Counted from the stretch's first letter, positions 21,001 through 30,098 are shown. The stretch: 64,000 nt of DNA from Flagellimonas amphidinii (GCF_013090115.1 NZ_JABFNN010000044.1:83562-147561); one strand, 5' to 3'. The notes: generated by a model from the letters alone, not told the origin. A program made the numbers and translations.

Positions 21001-21324
21001 CAGATTAACAACTCTACTTACTGGTTCAGCAACATTCTTTTTGGACCAAGCGAGTTACAAGTATATGACGCTACTACACTTAGGTTGCAAGAAGCTTCTT
21101 TGAGCTATTCGCTACCAGGCAAGTTCTTGGATAAGACGCCATTTGGAGGCTTGACCTTTACAGTTTCAGGCCAAAACCTATGGTTCAGAGCTTTCAACAC
21201 ACCTAAAGGAGCCAATTTCGATCCCAATACTGCCGGTCTTGGGGTATCCAATGGTCAAGGCTTTGACTTCATCAACGGTCCAAGTTCCAGAAGATATGGG
21301 TTGAGTGTAAAAGCAACATTCTAA
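18064..21324 (+). CDS. SusC/RagA-family TonB-dependent outer-membrane transporter
   Basis: 1086-residue outer-membrane importer. Residues 1-22 form a signal peptide ending HISFA before QDKS. A carboxypeptidase-like (CarboxypepD_reg) domain follows at about 25-105 (GTVTDADGLPLPGVNIVVEG, TQTDFDGNYAI). The TonB box region and plug start at EEVVVTALGIKREKQALGYA and include LQGKAAGVQI and FIVDGVPF; the rest is a 22-strand-type barrel ending FINGPSSRRYGLSVKATF with a terminal Phe. It pairs with the SusD protein 13 bp downstream. Together such pairs import glycans or peptides; nothing in the sequence names the substrate. Confidence 0.96.
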   Translation: MRTKLNGLLTLLLAFVVHISFAQDKSITGTVTDADGLPLPGVNIVVEGTTNGTQTDFDGNYAINASEGQALLFTYIGQRPARRVVGAASVINVQMEEDAQALEEVVVTALGIKREKQALGYAVTEVGSEDLESRPEGDVARVLQGKAAGVQITNQSGLSGSGTNVIIRGISTFSGSNQALFIVDGVPFSSDTNSVGRQGDRQDFVNGNNGSSRFLDLDPNSIESVNVLRGLAAATLYGSQGRNGVVLITTKGGSAGTSGPKKTEITVNSSIFFNEIASLPDYQNEYGNGFDQAFGWFFSNWGPSFDREGPSGWANQNAINGTLSGTAGFLRHPYSTSTSAIQAAFPEFQGALYEWKPYDSVGKFFKTGTVANTSINVRGASDDGKIGYNLNYGYLKDNGFTPNNSVTRNTLSVGGRAILSNKFTVNGTLNYARTKFVSPPVALSQGNGSTGTGSSVFGHLWFTPRSIDVQGLPFEDPITGGSVYYRQNNSIQHPLWTVANSETSQETNRIFGQAAIQYDLSDNLNLIYRAGIDVYSENNTNYQNKGGIGGGARTVSGFYETWNNTNTIWDHNLVLNGDYDITEKIGTTFNVGATTRRNVFDQNGVASDGQQVFGVLRHFNFLNQNEIQTFTELNIAGVYAQADFDYDNMLYLTLAGRNDWVSNFSKDNRTQFYPSASLSFIPTAAFDGLKSENVLNYLKIRGGLGVSANFDAGVTNYPVASTLFLDTQDFQDGTGTNVVTNTTGIRLGNENLQPETLEEVELGIESRWWNNRITFDASVYQRKTNDLILDRPLDPATGFTVTATNIGEIESEGVEADLGVEWFRASEEGGFSWRTNLNFTAYETTVTDLGLDTDQVIYSGFSNLGNAAIQDEPLGVFFGSRILRDDNGDFVVGADGNYVQDPTDGIIGDPNPDWVANISNSISYKNFTLGFQWNYTQGGDVYSSTVSTLLGRGLITETVDREDTYILPGVDANGNTNNLQINNSTYWFSNILFGPSELQVYDATTLRLQEASLSYSLPGKFLDKTPFGGLTFTVSGQNLWFRAFNTPKGANFDPNTAGLGVSNGQGFDFINGPSSRRYGLSVKATF

Positions 21325-21337
21325 GACTAAAAAAACT

Positions 21338-23065
21338 ATGAGAATAATGAGAAATATTAATAAATATATAGCAACAGCGGTTCTTGGAACCATGTTGGCA
21401 ATGGTTTCATGTGAGACTACTGAATTGGATCTCACGCAAAACCCCAACGCACTTACCCCAGACCAAGCTAGTGCGGACTTCTTTTTGAATTCCATTCAAG
21501 AAGATTTTATAAGACAATTTGAGGGCGATGCAGATAACGACCCAAATGACAACTGGGCATCTGGTGGTAATACCACTGGTGATGGCTTCTTCGAAATAGG
21601 AATGGAACTTACCAGAATTGTTAACATGGGTGGTAGAAACTACTTAAGCGTCTACCAAGGTTCTGATATGTCTGATGAGTGGACCAATGCCTACCGAGGT
21701 ATTTTGGCTGACTTAAGAAAAATGGAGCCTCTTGCAGAGGAAGCAGGACTTACACATCACCTTGCAATCGGTCAGTTTATTGAAGCCTTTTTAATGGTTT
21801 CTATGGTAGATTTCTTTGGAGATGTTCCCTACACTGAAGCAATTTCTGCTGAAGGAGAAGCGAATTTTAATCCTGCAGTGGACTCTGGAGCCAGTATCTA
21901 TGATGCCAGCCTTGCCCTATTGGACCTAGCAATTGCTAATTTCAACAGTACTGCATCTGCAGAACCTCCAACAGATTTTTATTATGGTGGTGATTATGAG
22001 CTATGGGTAAAGGCAGCAAACACCTTGAAAATGAAAATTTACATGCAACGTAGATTGGTAGATGGTAGTGCTTTGGCAAGTTTCAACTCTATTGTTTCTA
22101 GTGGAAACTATATAGCTGATACCTCTGAAGATTTAATTTGGTCTTGGCCTGGCACCAATGCAGCACAACCAGATACCAGACACCCAAGATATGGTCTTCA
22201 ATATACTGCAGAAGGTGGCGGCGACTACATGTCAAATTGGTTGATGGGCACTATGGACGAACTAGAAGACCCAAGGATTAGATACTATTTCTACCGTCAG
22301 AGTCCTGGTGTTCCCGGTGCTGCTGGAGTTGATCCAAATGAGGAAACTTTGGTCTGTTCCTTAACTACACCTCCACAGCATTATGTTGATGGTGGATTTA
22401 GTTACTGCTGGTTGGACAATGGATACTGGGGTAGAGATCATGGTAATGCAGAAGGTACTCCACCAGATGGATTGTTAAGAACTTGTTTTGGTGTATATCC
22501 AGTAGGTGGTTTGTTTGACGATGATAGTTTTTCCGAAATCGGTTTAGGTGCTGGGGCCGGCGGTGATGGTATAAGTAACCTTCTGACCGCTTTTGGAGTT
22601 GACTTTATGCTTGCAGAAGCAGCAATGGTATCTGGAAATACAGCTGACGCTAGAACAGCTATGTTGAGTGCTATTACTAAATCAATTGCAAAGGTTCAAG
22701 CTTTTTCTGCTAGCCGTTTGGGTAGTGCAGATGCTTCCTTTGCGCCAACTGAAGGAGAAATTACAGCTTATGTAAATGCCATAGGTATTGCATTTGATGA
22801 AGCTGATACCGATGGTAAATGGGATATTTTGGGAGAGCAATACTTAATTGCGCATTTCGGAAATGGTGTAGAGCCATACAACTTCTACAGAAGAACCAAT
22901 TTCCCTACCACATTGCAGCCCAATTTGGAACCTAACCCAGATGTGTTTATTCAATCCATGTATTACCCTACAAATGCTGTGAATAACAACTCAAACATCT
23001 CTCAAAAAGCAAACCAGCAACAAACTGTTTTCTGGGATGATAATGGAGTACCTCCAGCTAACTAA
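21338..23065 (+). CDS. SusD/RagB-family substrate-binding lipoprotein
   Basis: 575-residue surface lipoprotein acting as the lid of the SusC barrel. The lipobox is LAMVSC with Cys 25 (Cys 22 if translation starts at the second ATG, 21347). The N-terminal SusD pattern ELDLTQNPNALTPDQASADF and the TPR-type helices (FLMVSMVDFFGDVPYTEA, ANTLKMKIYMQRRLV) fit the SusD-like_2 type (PF12771-like), which often accompanies peptide or unknown-substrate systems rather than classic starch loci. The end NFYRRTNFPTTLQPNLEP is typical. Cotranscribed with the SusC gene. Confidence 0.94.
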   Translation: MRIMRNINKYIATAVLGTMLAMVSCETTELDLTQNPNALTPDQASADFFLNSIQEDFIRQFEGDADNDPNDNWASGGNTTGDGFFEIGMELTRIVNMGGRNYLSVYQGSDMSDEWTNAYRGILADLRKMEPLAEEAGLTHHLAIGQFIEAFLMVSMVDFFGDVPYTEAISAEGEANFNPAVDSGASIYDASLALLDLAIANFNSTASAEPPTDFYYGGDYELWVKAANTLKMKIYMQRRLVDGSALASFNSIVSSGNYIADTSEDLIWSWPGTNAAQPDTRHPRYGLQYTAEGGGDYMSNWLMGTMDELEDPRIRYYFYRQSPGVPGAAGVDPNEETLVCSLTTPPQHYVDGGFSYCWLDNGYWGRDHGNAEGTPPDGLLRTCFGVYPVGGLFDDDSFSEIGLGAGAGGDGISNLLTAFGVDFMLAEAAMVSGNTADARTAMLSAITKSIAKVQAFSASRLGSADASFAPTEGEITAYVNAIGIAFDEADTDGKWDILGEQYLIAHFGNGVEPYNFYRRTNFPTTLQPNLEPNPDVFIQSMYYPTNAVNNNSNISQKANQQQTVFWDDNGVPPAN

Positions 23066-23096
23066 AAAAATTGTAATGAACATAAAATTAAAATTC

Positions 23097-24380
23097 ATGA
23101 AAAATTTAAAAATCTATATACTGCTAGCTCTAGGGGTTTTCGTAGCCTCTTGTAGCGAAGATGACAAGGTGACTGTACTTATACAGGATACCACTACGTC
23201 CGGTGCAGTCTTAAGGACATTGGCTTCCTCAGGATCACTAGACATGTTCGACACGGCCAGTGTAATGTCCTGGACTATCCAGGAGCAGGATGCAGAAGGC
23301 GGTGCGCTTACAGACAGAATAGAAATTACCGCTAGCTTTGTGGACAACAACGGAACAGATCAGTCAGTTTCTGGTTCAGCCTTGGCCACAATTACTGAGT
23401 TTGGAGAGACTGATGGTCTTCCATCTTTTGACTATAGCATAACGCTTGACGATGTGCTAACGGCTACAGGAATCTCCTTGGACGATATACTTCCGGGAGA
23501 CCAGTTTATAATTGACATGGAACTATTTTTGACCGACGGACGTTCTTTCAAGAATTCCGATACCACGGGTAACGTAAGTGGCGGTTCATTCTTTAGCTCT
23601 CCATACCAATACACTTTTACTGTTGATGATGGTATTGAATTTGAATACGAGGATGTGAATAAAAATGAAATTTCACTTACCAATCCAAATGAGGATTATG
23701 CCATTGACATTACTATCGACTCTCTTGGTGTTACGAATATATCTACCTTGAATGTCTACAGAGAATTTGTTGATAGAAGTATTGAAGAAGATGGTGTTGT
23801 ACGCTCAGAGGAAGAAGCTGAATTCGAAACCTTTTCCATCCAAGATGATTTTACCATTGATGCAGAAACTGGAATTGCCTCTTTGTCTTATGTGATTCCG
23901 TTAGATGATTTGTATGGCGATAATCTTACTTACGATGATTTAGGTCTAAATGATGGCTTCAATTTACGATATGAAATTATTACTAATGATGGAAGAATCG
24001 TAACCACGGATGAAAGCGGTACCGAATATTATGATACCGTAATTGTTACAGAATGTATCCAGCTGAATGCTGATGCTCCGTTCCCAGGTGAATATACCAT
24101 TGAAATGGTTGATGACTATGGAGATGGTTGGAATGGGGCTAGTTTGGAAGTACAAATAGACGGAGGTGAAGTGGAAAGTTTCTTGGTTGAAACTGGAGAT
24201 GAAGCCACTGGCACATTCACTGTACCTGAAGGAGCAACCACTTTGGTTATAACCTTTATTTCTGGTGATTGGGATGGAGAGATTTCATACAAGATTCTTG
24301 ACCCTAATGGCAACACAGCTGCTGCAGTAGCACTTGGATCTGCCGCTGCCGGAGAAATTGAACTACTTGTTTGTGAATAA
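23097..24380 (+). CDS. SusE-position surface lipoprotein, unknown function
   Basis: A lipoprotein of 427 residues starting MKNLKIYILLALGVFVASC, with the lipid-modified Cys at 19; an earlier ATG at 23076 adds seven residues. It follows the SusD gene directly, the place normally taken by SusE/F-like surface binding proteins. Middle part is beta-rich and acidic. The last 90 residues contain TIEMVDDYGDGWNGASLEVQ and TFTVPEGATTLVITFISGDW, a module found in many secreted Bacteroidota proteins around a DxYGDGWNG motif. Probably displays a binding domain at the surface. Ends just before a strong terminator. Confidence 0.8.
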   Translation: MKNLKIYILLALGVFVASCSEDDKVTVLIQDTTTSGAVLRTLASSGSLDMFDTASVMSWTIQEQDAEGGALTDRIEITASFVDNNGTDQSVSGSALATITEFGETDGLPSFDYSITLDDVLTATGISLDDILPGDQFIIDMELFLTDGRSFKNSDTTGNVSGGSFFSSPYQYTFTVDDGIEFEYEDVNKNEISLTNPNEDYAIDITIDSLGVTNISTLNVYREFVDRSIEEDGVVRSEEEAEFETFSIQDDFTIDAETGIASLSYVIPLDDLYGDNLTYDDLGLNDGFNLRYEIITNDGRIVTTDESGTEYYDTVIVTECIQLNADAPFPGEYTIEMVDDYGDGWNGASLEVQIDGGEVESFLVETGDEATGTFTVPEGATTLVITFISGDWDGEISYKILDPNGNTAAAVALGSAAAGEIELLVCE

Positions 24381-24409
24381 ACATTATCAAGTAGATTAAT
24401 AATACTTGC

Positions 24410-24438
24410 AAAAGGGGCGCCTATGGCGCCCCTTTTTT
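24410..24438 (+). terminator. Strong rho-independent terminator after the SusCD operon
   Basis: A perfect 12-bp stem AAAAGGGGCGCC with its complement, loop TAT, followed by TTTTTT. It ends the three-gene SusC-SusD-lipoprotein unit 30 bp after its last stop codon. Confidence 0.93.
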
Positions 24439-24505
24439 CTATTTATACCCATAATTATTAAATTACACCAATAGAAAAATCAATACCATCGCCAATTATC
24501 AAAAC

Positions 24506-24537
24506 TTGATGACTTGGTTAAATTTTGATTAAATTTG
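24506..24537 (+). promoter_or_regulatory. Promoter of the arylsulfotransferase-like gene
   Basis: TTG (24506-24508), 21 nt, then TAAATTTG (24530-24537), matching the flavobacterial consensus. Transcription would begin near 24543, which rules out the upstream in-frame start at 24525 and supports the ATG at 24552 with a very short leader. Confidence 0.65.
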
Positions 24538-24551
24538 AAGCAAAAGATGCT

Positions 24552-25937
24552 ATGAAAACTTCCTATATCTTCGCTGCTCTATTTGCAGTGACTTTACTTC
24601 TACACTCCTGTGCCGATGATGGCAATACTGTTGCTCCAATGGATGATGACAATTCCTCTTCAGAAAACCCGACTGATGACTCTGCTACAGATGATGACTC
24701 TGCAGATGACGATTCCGATGATGATGATGATGATGACTCCGACCCATCTTCAGAGGTCGGAAAAAATGCGGGTGATGTGGAAGTATTCAACAGCGATTTA
24801 ATATATGATGGATATGTTTTAATAAACGATGCAGGAAATGACCGGGTATACCTTATGGACAAAAAATCCACTATTCTTTATGAATGGGACATCCCCTCAG
24901 GAATTGGAAACGATGTAGAATTATTGCCTGATGGACGCCTTGTGGGAATCATGAAAGCTGACGACCCAAAAATTGAATATGGAGGACAAGGTGGTAAACT
25001 ACAATTTGTGAATCCAGATAGCTCTATTGAATGGAACTTTGATTATTCCTCAGAAGATTATATAACTCACCACGATGTTGAGTTACTGCCCAACGGTAAT
25101 TTAATTACCATAGTCTGGGAGAAAAAAACAATGGAAGAAGCAGAACTTGCAGGCTCAAGCCTTGGAATTGATGTTTTTCCAGAAGCCATAATTGAGGTAG
25201 ACCCAACTACTGATGAAATTGTTTGGGAATGGCATTCTTGGGATCACCTTATACAAGACTTTGACAATACAAAAGAAAATTACGGAACAGTCACAGAAAA
25301 TCCCCAATTGATCAACCTAAACTATGTAACGGATGCAGAAGGAGACATTATGCATGCAAATGGCATTGAATACGACGAAGTAAATGACCTGATTTACCTA
25401 AGCATAAACTTTTTTCATGAAGTTTGGGTTATTGACCATAGTACTTCTAGCGAACAAGCGGCCTCTCACGAAGGTGGGAATTTTGGTAAAGGAGGTGATT
25501 TAATCTACAGATTTGGTAACCCTGAAGCTTATGGCAATACTATGGGGGAAAGGCTCTTCCGAAACAATCACCATCCAAGACTTTTAGATGGAGTGGATTT
25601 AGGCAAAATTTCAATTTTTACCAATGGAAATGGAGCTGACCCGCAGCAGTCCACTGTTTATGAACTGCAACTGCCCAATCCCTTAAATCTATCACCCAAT
25701 ACCAATAACGAACCCAGTGTGGCATGGAGCTTTACTAATGCTGACCTTTATTCTCCAAAAGTATCCGGTATGGTAAGATTGCCTAATAGCAACAGACTAA
25801 TAACTGAAGGAGATTTTGGCGCATGGGAAGTTACAGAAAGTGGTGAAGTTGTTTGGAAGTTCATCGGACAAGGATTTTTCTGGAGAGCATATCACTACGC
25901 AAAGGACGATGCCGCTATAATTGCATTGGGCCTTTAA
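24552..25937 (+). CDS. Arylsulfotransferase-like (ASST) lipoprotein with acidic stalk
   Basis: 461 residues. Lipobox LLLHSC with Cys 20, then a low-complexity Asp/Ser linker (about residues 30-66, including a run of seven Asp). The rest is a beta-propeller with repeated motifs such as NDRVYLMDKKSTILYEWDIP, HHDVELLPNGNLITIVWEK, IMHANGIEYDEVNDLIYLS and NHHPRLLDG, as in the arylsulfotransferase superfamily (PF05935/PF14269), where a His carries the sulfate from a phenolic sulfate donor. Several His are present in the conserved loops, but I could not align the catalytic one with certainty. Surface-tethered enzyme or propeller-only binding protein are both possible. It has its own promoter and lies next to the SusCD operon. 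Confidence 0.78.
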   Translation: MKTSYIFAALFAVTLLLHSCADDGNTVAPMDDDNSSSENPTDDSATDDDSADDDSDDDDDDDSDPSSEVGKNAGDVEVFNSDLIYDGYVLINDAGNDRVYLMDKKSTILYEWDIPSGIGNDVELLPDGRLVGIMKADDPKIEYGGQGGKLQFVNPDSSIEWNFDYSSEDYITHHDVELLPNGNLITIVWEKKTMEEAELAGSSLGIDVFPEAIIEVDPTTDEIVWEWHSWDHLIQDFDNTKENYGTVTENPQLINLNYVTDAEGDIMHANGIEYDEVNDLIYLSINFFHEVWVIDHSTSSEQAASHEGGNFGKGGDLIYRFGNPEAYGNTMGERLFRNNHHPRLLDGVDLGKISIFTNGNGADPQQSTVYELQLPNPLNLSPNTNNEPSVAWSFTNADLYSPKVSGMVRLPNSNRLITEGDFGAWEVTESGEVVWKFIGQGFFWRAYHYAKDDAAIIALGL

Positions 25938-25990
25938 TTGCTTAAAACAATTGTAAATACCATTTTGTGATTTTGTAAAGTGACACTTCT

Positions 25991-28900
25991 ATGAGCAATT
26001 TTCTTCGGGTATTGATTTTATTGACATTAGTGGTAAGTTGTGTTTCCTCAGAAAAAGATAACGCTCATTATACAACTGAAACAAACCCTCCCAGTAAAAA
26101 ACATGTATTTACAAAAATAGAAAGTGCACAAAGCGGTATAACCTTTTCCAATACCATAGAGCATGATGTCTCAACCATGCACAATTTATTCGACTATGAT
26201 TACTTCTACAATGGTGCAGGTGTAGGCCTTGAAGATCTTAACAATGATGGACTGCTAGATGTTTTCTTCTGTGGCAACCAAGTAGCCAATAGATTATATC
26301 TCAACCAAGGTGAATTACAGTTTAAGGATATTACCAATACTGCCAATATCAATACAGGAAAATATTGGTCCAATGGCATCTCTTTTGTAGATATCAATAA
26401 AGATGGGTGGATGGATATTTATGTGTCGCAAGGCGGTCCACATCTTCGTGAAAACAGGAAAAACTTGCTGCTCATCAATCAAAAAGATGGGACTTTTTTG
26501 GAAAAAGCTGAAGATTACGGTTTAGCGGATGCTGGCATTAGTACTCAATCCGTCTTTTTTGATTTTGACAAGGATGGCGACTTGGATTGTCTGGTCATGA
26601 ATGAGAACGAACTTTATGGGATGGACCCTATTTCATTCAACAAATACCTAGAAGCAAATCAAGAAGCTATTTATTATAATTCTTCCCATCTGTACCGGAA
26701 TGATGGTGGTTCATTTGCCGACATTACCAAAAGTGCTGGTTTGGAAAAACCCATTTTTGGCCTTGGTTTGGTTGTTTCTGATATTGATGAGGATGGTTGG
26801 CTGGATATTTATATGGCCAGCGATTACTATCTTCCGGATGTACTATACATTAATAATCAAAACGGAACCTTCTCCAATAAGATAAAAGAATCTACCAATC
26901 AGATTTCCTTTTATGGTATGGGTATAGACATTGCCGACCTTGACAACGACAATCTTCAGGATATTTTTGTACTGGATATGGCCGCCAACGATCATGTGCG
27001 ATCTAAAACGTTAATGGCCTCCATGAATACCAAACGCTTTGATTACTTGGTGAACAAGGCTGGATTCCATTATCAGTACATGTACAATTCCCTACAAAAA
27101 AATCTTGGTGGAGCCAAATTCAACAATATTTCCCAATTGTCTGGTGTTGCCAATACCGATTGGAGCTGGTCCGTGCTTATGAACGATTTTGACCTTGACG
27201 GCCATAAGGAAATCCATGTGACCAATGGCTACCGGCGGTATGCATTGGACAATGACCTTCAACGTAGGGTCTTTGCAGCCAAACAAAAATATAGAGGTCA
27301 AGTACCCTTAGAAGTAAAAAAGCAATTGTACGAATCCATGCCTTCGGAAAAGTTACCGAATATCTTGTACAAAAGAACGGCAGACCTTACTTATAAAAAT
27401 CTTTCCAAAGACTGGGGACTTGATGATTTCTCCTTTAGCAATGGAGCCGCTTCTGGAGATTTGGACAATGATGGTGATTTAGATCTCGTCATTAACAATA
27501 TGGATGATGAGGCTTTTGTATATCAAAATCTTTCCATTGAAGAAAACAAAGGCAATTATTTAAAGGTAATTGCTCAGGGGGACTCTTCTGAGGAATTTGC
27601 CAAGGTAAAAATAACCGCCGGTGGAAATTCCCAACTCATTGAAATAAAACGAATACGAGGTTATAGATCTTCGCAAGAAAACACTGCTTTATTTGGTCTA
27701 GGGGGAAACACTGTTGTGGACACCATAAGTGTATTCTGGAACTCTGGAAAGATGGAACAAAAATTTGATATTCCCGCTAACTCCACAATTACATTTGAAG
27801 AAAGTGAAGCAATAACCGCTATCAAAAAATCCGCTACTAAAGCCCATTATTTTTCCAAAGCAAATGCGTCAAAACTTGGATTGGATTTTGCCCATAGTGA
27901 AAACGCTTATGATGATTTTGAGAAAGAAATACTACTTCCCTACAAACAATCCACTCTAGGGCCTTTTATCACCAAAGGTGATATCAATGGTGATGGACTG
28001 GAAGATATGCATGTAGGAGGCGCTTCAGGACAGGCGGGGCAACTTTTTCTGCAATCCCCCAAAGGATTTACTCCAATCACCTCCCCTGCTCTATTAACAG
28101 ATGCGCAATTTGAGGACATGGAATCTATATTTTTTGATTTTGATGGAGATTCTGACCTTGACCTTTATGTAGTCAGTGGAGGAAACGAGTTTGCAGAACA
28201 TTCATCATATCATACAGATAGAATTTATATCAATGATGGAAAGGGCCAATTCAGCAAACACATTGAAACCACTCTAACCAATTATCCGAAAAATGGAAAA
28301 ACAGTATCCATTATTGATTACGACAAGGATGGAGACCATGACATTTTAGTAGGGAACAGGGTTGTTCCCCAGAAATATCCTAACCATCAATCTTCTACCC
28401 TATATGAGAACATGGAGGGTAAACTAGTCGACGTCACTCAAAAAATAGCTCCAGAACTACTTGATTTTGGTATAGTAAACGATATACAAACCACAGATAT
28501 CAACAATGATGGATGGATGGATTTCATAGCTGTGGGCGAATGGACCGGAATAGGAATATTCATCAATCAACAGGGCTCCTTTAAAAGTTTAGAAAAAGAA
28601 AATACGGCTCTAAATGAAAAAGGATGGTGGTTTTCAGTTCATGAAACTGATGTCAACAATGATGGCCTTAAAGACTATATAATAGGAAATGTGGGTTTAA
28701 ACATCAAATTCAAGGCCTCCGTAGAAAAACCATTCAAAATTTACGCAACAGATTTTGATGACAATGGCACCAACGACATTGTTCTGAGCAAAAAATATAA
28801 CGGCACCTACGTTCCAGTTCGCGGCAGGGAATGTTCTTCACAACAAATGCCTTTTATCAAAGAGAAATTTGAAACTTACTCAGAATTTGCAAATGCCTCC

Positions 28901-29329
28901 TTGGTGGACATTTATGGTGAAAAATTGAGTTCCTCATACGAGAATAGCGTTACCGAATTTAAATCCATAGTATTGATCAATAAAGGTGATTTAAATTTTG
29001 AAAAACAAGCACTCCCCATTGATGCGCAAGCTTTCCCGTTATTAAATGGTGTTTTGGTCGATGTAAATAAAGACGGCTATGAAGATGTGATTACTGTAGG
29101 AAATATATTTGGCACTGAGGTAGAAACCCCAAGGCTTGATGCACTATCGGGAGTAATACTACTATCTAATGGAAAGGATGGATATATTAGCGTACATTCG
29201 CAAGATTCAGGATTGTTGCTACAGGGCAATGTGAAAGATGTTGAACTTATCTCAACTTCTAAAAATGAGCGATATTTGATCAATACGGTCAACAATGGTC
29301 CTTTGGGAATTCATAAAATCTCATCATAA
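25991..29329 (+). CDS. FG-GAP/VCBS repeat lipoprotein with ASPIC/UnbV domain
   Basis: 1112 residues. Lipobox TLVVSC with Cys 17. Two propeller halves carry calcium-binding FG-GAP/VCBS loops: DLNNDGLLDVFF, DINKDGWMDIYV, DFDKDGDLDCLV, DIDEDGWLDIYM, DLDNDGDLDLVI in the first, and DINGDGLEDMHV, DFDGDSDLDLYV, DYDKDGDHDILV, DINNDGWMDFIA in the second. Between them, at about 540-600, lies an ASPIC/UnbV (CRTAC1-like) domain with RIRGYRSSQENTALFGLGG. Such proteins are common next to SusCD genes in marine Bacteroidota and are thought to bind or present substrate at the surface; the role here is inferred from position. Confidence 0.88.
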   Translation: MSNFLRVLILLTLVVSCVSSEKDNAHYTTETNPPSKKHVFTKIESAQSGITFSNTIEHDVSTMHNLFDYDYFYNGAGVGLEDLNNDGLLDVFFCGNQVANRLYLNQGELQFKDITNTANINTGKYWSNGISFVDINKDGWMDIYVSQGGPHLRENRKNLLLINQKDGTFLEKAEDYGLADAGISTQSVFFDFDKDGDLDCLVMNENELYGMDPISFNKYLEANQEAIYYNSSHLYRNDGGSFADITKSAGLEKPIFGLGLVVSDIDEDGWLDIYMASDYYLPDVLYINNQNGTFSNKIKESTNQISFYGMGIDIADLDNDNLQDIFVLDMAANDHVRSKTLMASMNTKRFDYLVNKAGFHYQYMYNSLQKNLGGAKFNNISQLSGVANTDWSWSVLMNDFDLDGHKEIHVTNGYRRYALDNDLQRRVFAAKQKYRGQVPLEVKKQLYESMPSEKLPNILYKRTADLTYKNLSKDWGLDDFSFSNGAASGDLDNDGDLDLVINNMDDEAFVYQNLSIEENKGNYLKVIAQGDSSEEFAKVKITAGGNSQLIEIKRIRGYRSSQENTALFGLGGNTVVDTISVFWNSGKMEQKFDIPANSTITFEESEAITAIKKSATKAHYFSKANASKLGLDFAHSENAYDDFEKEILLPYKQSTLGPFITKGDINGDGLEDMHVGGASGQAGQLFLQSPKGFTPITSPALLTDAQFEDMESIFFDFDGDSDLDLYVVSGGNEFAEHSSYHTDRIYINDGKGQFSKHIETTLTNYPKNGKTVSIIDYDKDGDHDILVGNRVVPQKYPNHQSSTLYENMEGKLVDVTQKIAPELLDFGIVNDIQTTDINNDGWMDFIAVGEWTGIGIFINQQGSFKSLEKENTALNEKGWWFSVHETDVNNDGLKDYIIGNVGLNIKFKASVEKPFKIYATDFDDNGTNDIVLSKKYNGTYVPVRGRECSSQQMPFIKEKFETYSEFANASLVDIYGEKLSSSYENSVTEFKSIVLINKGDLNFEKQALPIDAQAFPLLNGVLVDVNKDGYEDVITVGNIFGTEVETPRLDALSGVILLSNGKDGYISVHSQDSGLLLQGNVKDVELISTSKNERYLINTVNNGPLGIHKISS

Positions 29330-29366
29330 AGGCGATTGATGAAACCTTTTTATTTAACCTTTACCA

Positions 29367-30098
29367 ATGAGTGAACAGATATACGGAATTAGGGCAGTTC
29401 TTGAAGCAATTGACGCCAACCAACCCATCAATAAAATATTCCTCCAAAAGGGCTTAAAGGGCGAGCTTTTTAAAGAATTGGAGACATCCATTCGAAAAAA
29501 TGGCATCAGTAGCTCTTATGTCCCTATTGAAAAACTCAATCGGTTGACAAGGAACAACCACCAAGGGGCGGTCGCTCAAATTTCTCCGGTACAGTTCCAA
29601 GACTTTGAAGTCATGGTGGAACAAGTAGCCCAAAAAGAGGAAAAACCTTTTTTTCTGCTTCTAGATCAAGTATCCGATGTGAGAAATTTTGGAGCTATCA
29701 TCAGAACAGCCGAATGTAGTGGAGTCCATGGCATCATTGTTCCTAAAACTGGAGCTGCTCCCATAACTGATGATACGGTAAAAACATCTGCTGGAGCTGT
29801 TTTTAATGTTCCCATTGCCAAAGTGGACCATCTTAAGGATGCTATTTTCTATTTACAATCCATGGATATCAATATTGTGGCAGCCACTGAAAAGACCGAA
29901 AATGAAATTTACGAAGTAGACTTCAATAAAGCTTGCGCAATAATCATGGGAGCCGAAGGCAAGGGCATTTCACCTTCCATACTCAGTATTGTAGACCACA
30001 AGGCCAAACTCCCGTTAATGGGAAAAATAGAGTCCTTAAATGTTTCCGTAGCCTGTGGTGTGTTTTTATATGAAGTAGTCCGGCAACGAAAAGGCTAG
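29367..30098 (+). CDS. rlmB: 23S rRNA (guanosine-2'-O)-methyltransferase, SpoU family
   Basis: 243 residues. N-terminal substrate-binding domain (1-80) starting MSEQIYGIRAVLEAID, then the SPOUT knot with motif 1 NFGAIIRTAECSGVHGIIVP, motif 2 IIMGAEGKGI and motif 3 SLNVSVACGVFLYEV. It fits RlmB, which methylates G2251 of 23S rRNA, although other SpoU enzymes look similar. The stop codon overlaps that of the convergent rhomboid gene (CTAG). Confidence 0.92.
   Translation: MSEQIYGIRAVLEAIDANQPINKIFLQKGLKGELFKELETSIRKNGISSSYVPIEKLNRLTRNNHQGAVAQISPVQFQDFEVMVEQVAQKEEKPFFLLLDQVSDVRNFGAIIRTAECSGVHGIIVPKTGAAPITDDTVKTSAGAVFNVPIAKVDHLKDAIFYLQSMDINIVAATEKTENEIYEVDFNKACAIIMGAEGKGISPSILSIVDHKAKLPLMGKIESLNVSVACGVFLYEVVRQRKG

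Noticed and set aside
24600..24880. Ser/Glu-rich and Met-rich ORFs over the acidic stalk, both strands
   Set aside because: They are other-frame readings of the GATGAT repeat coding for the Asp stalk.
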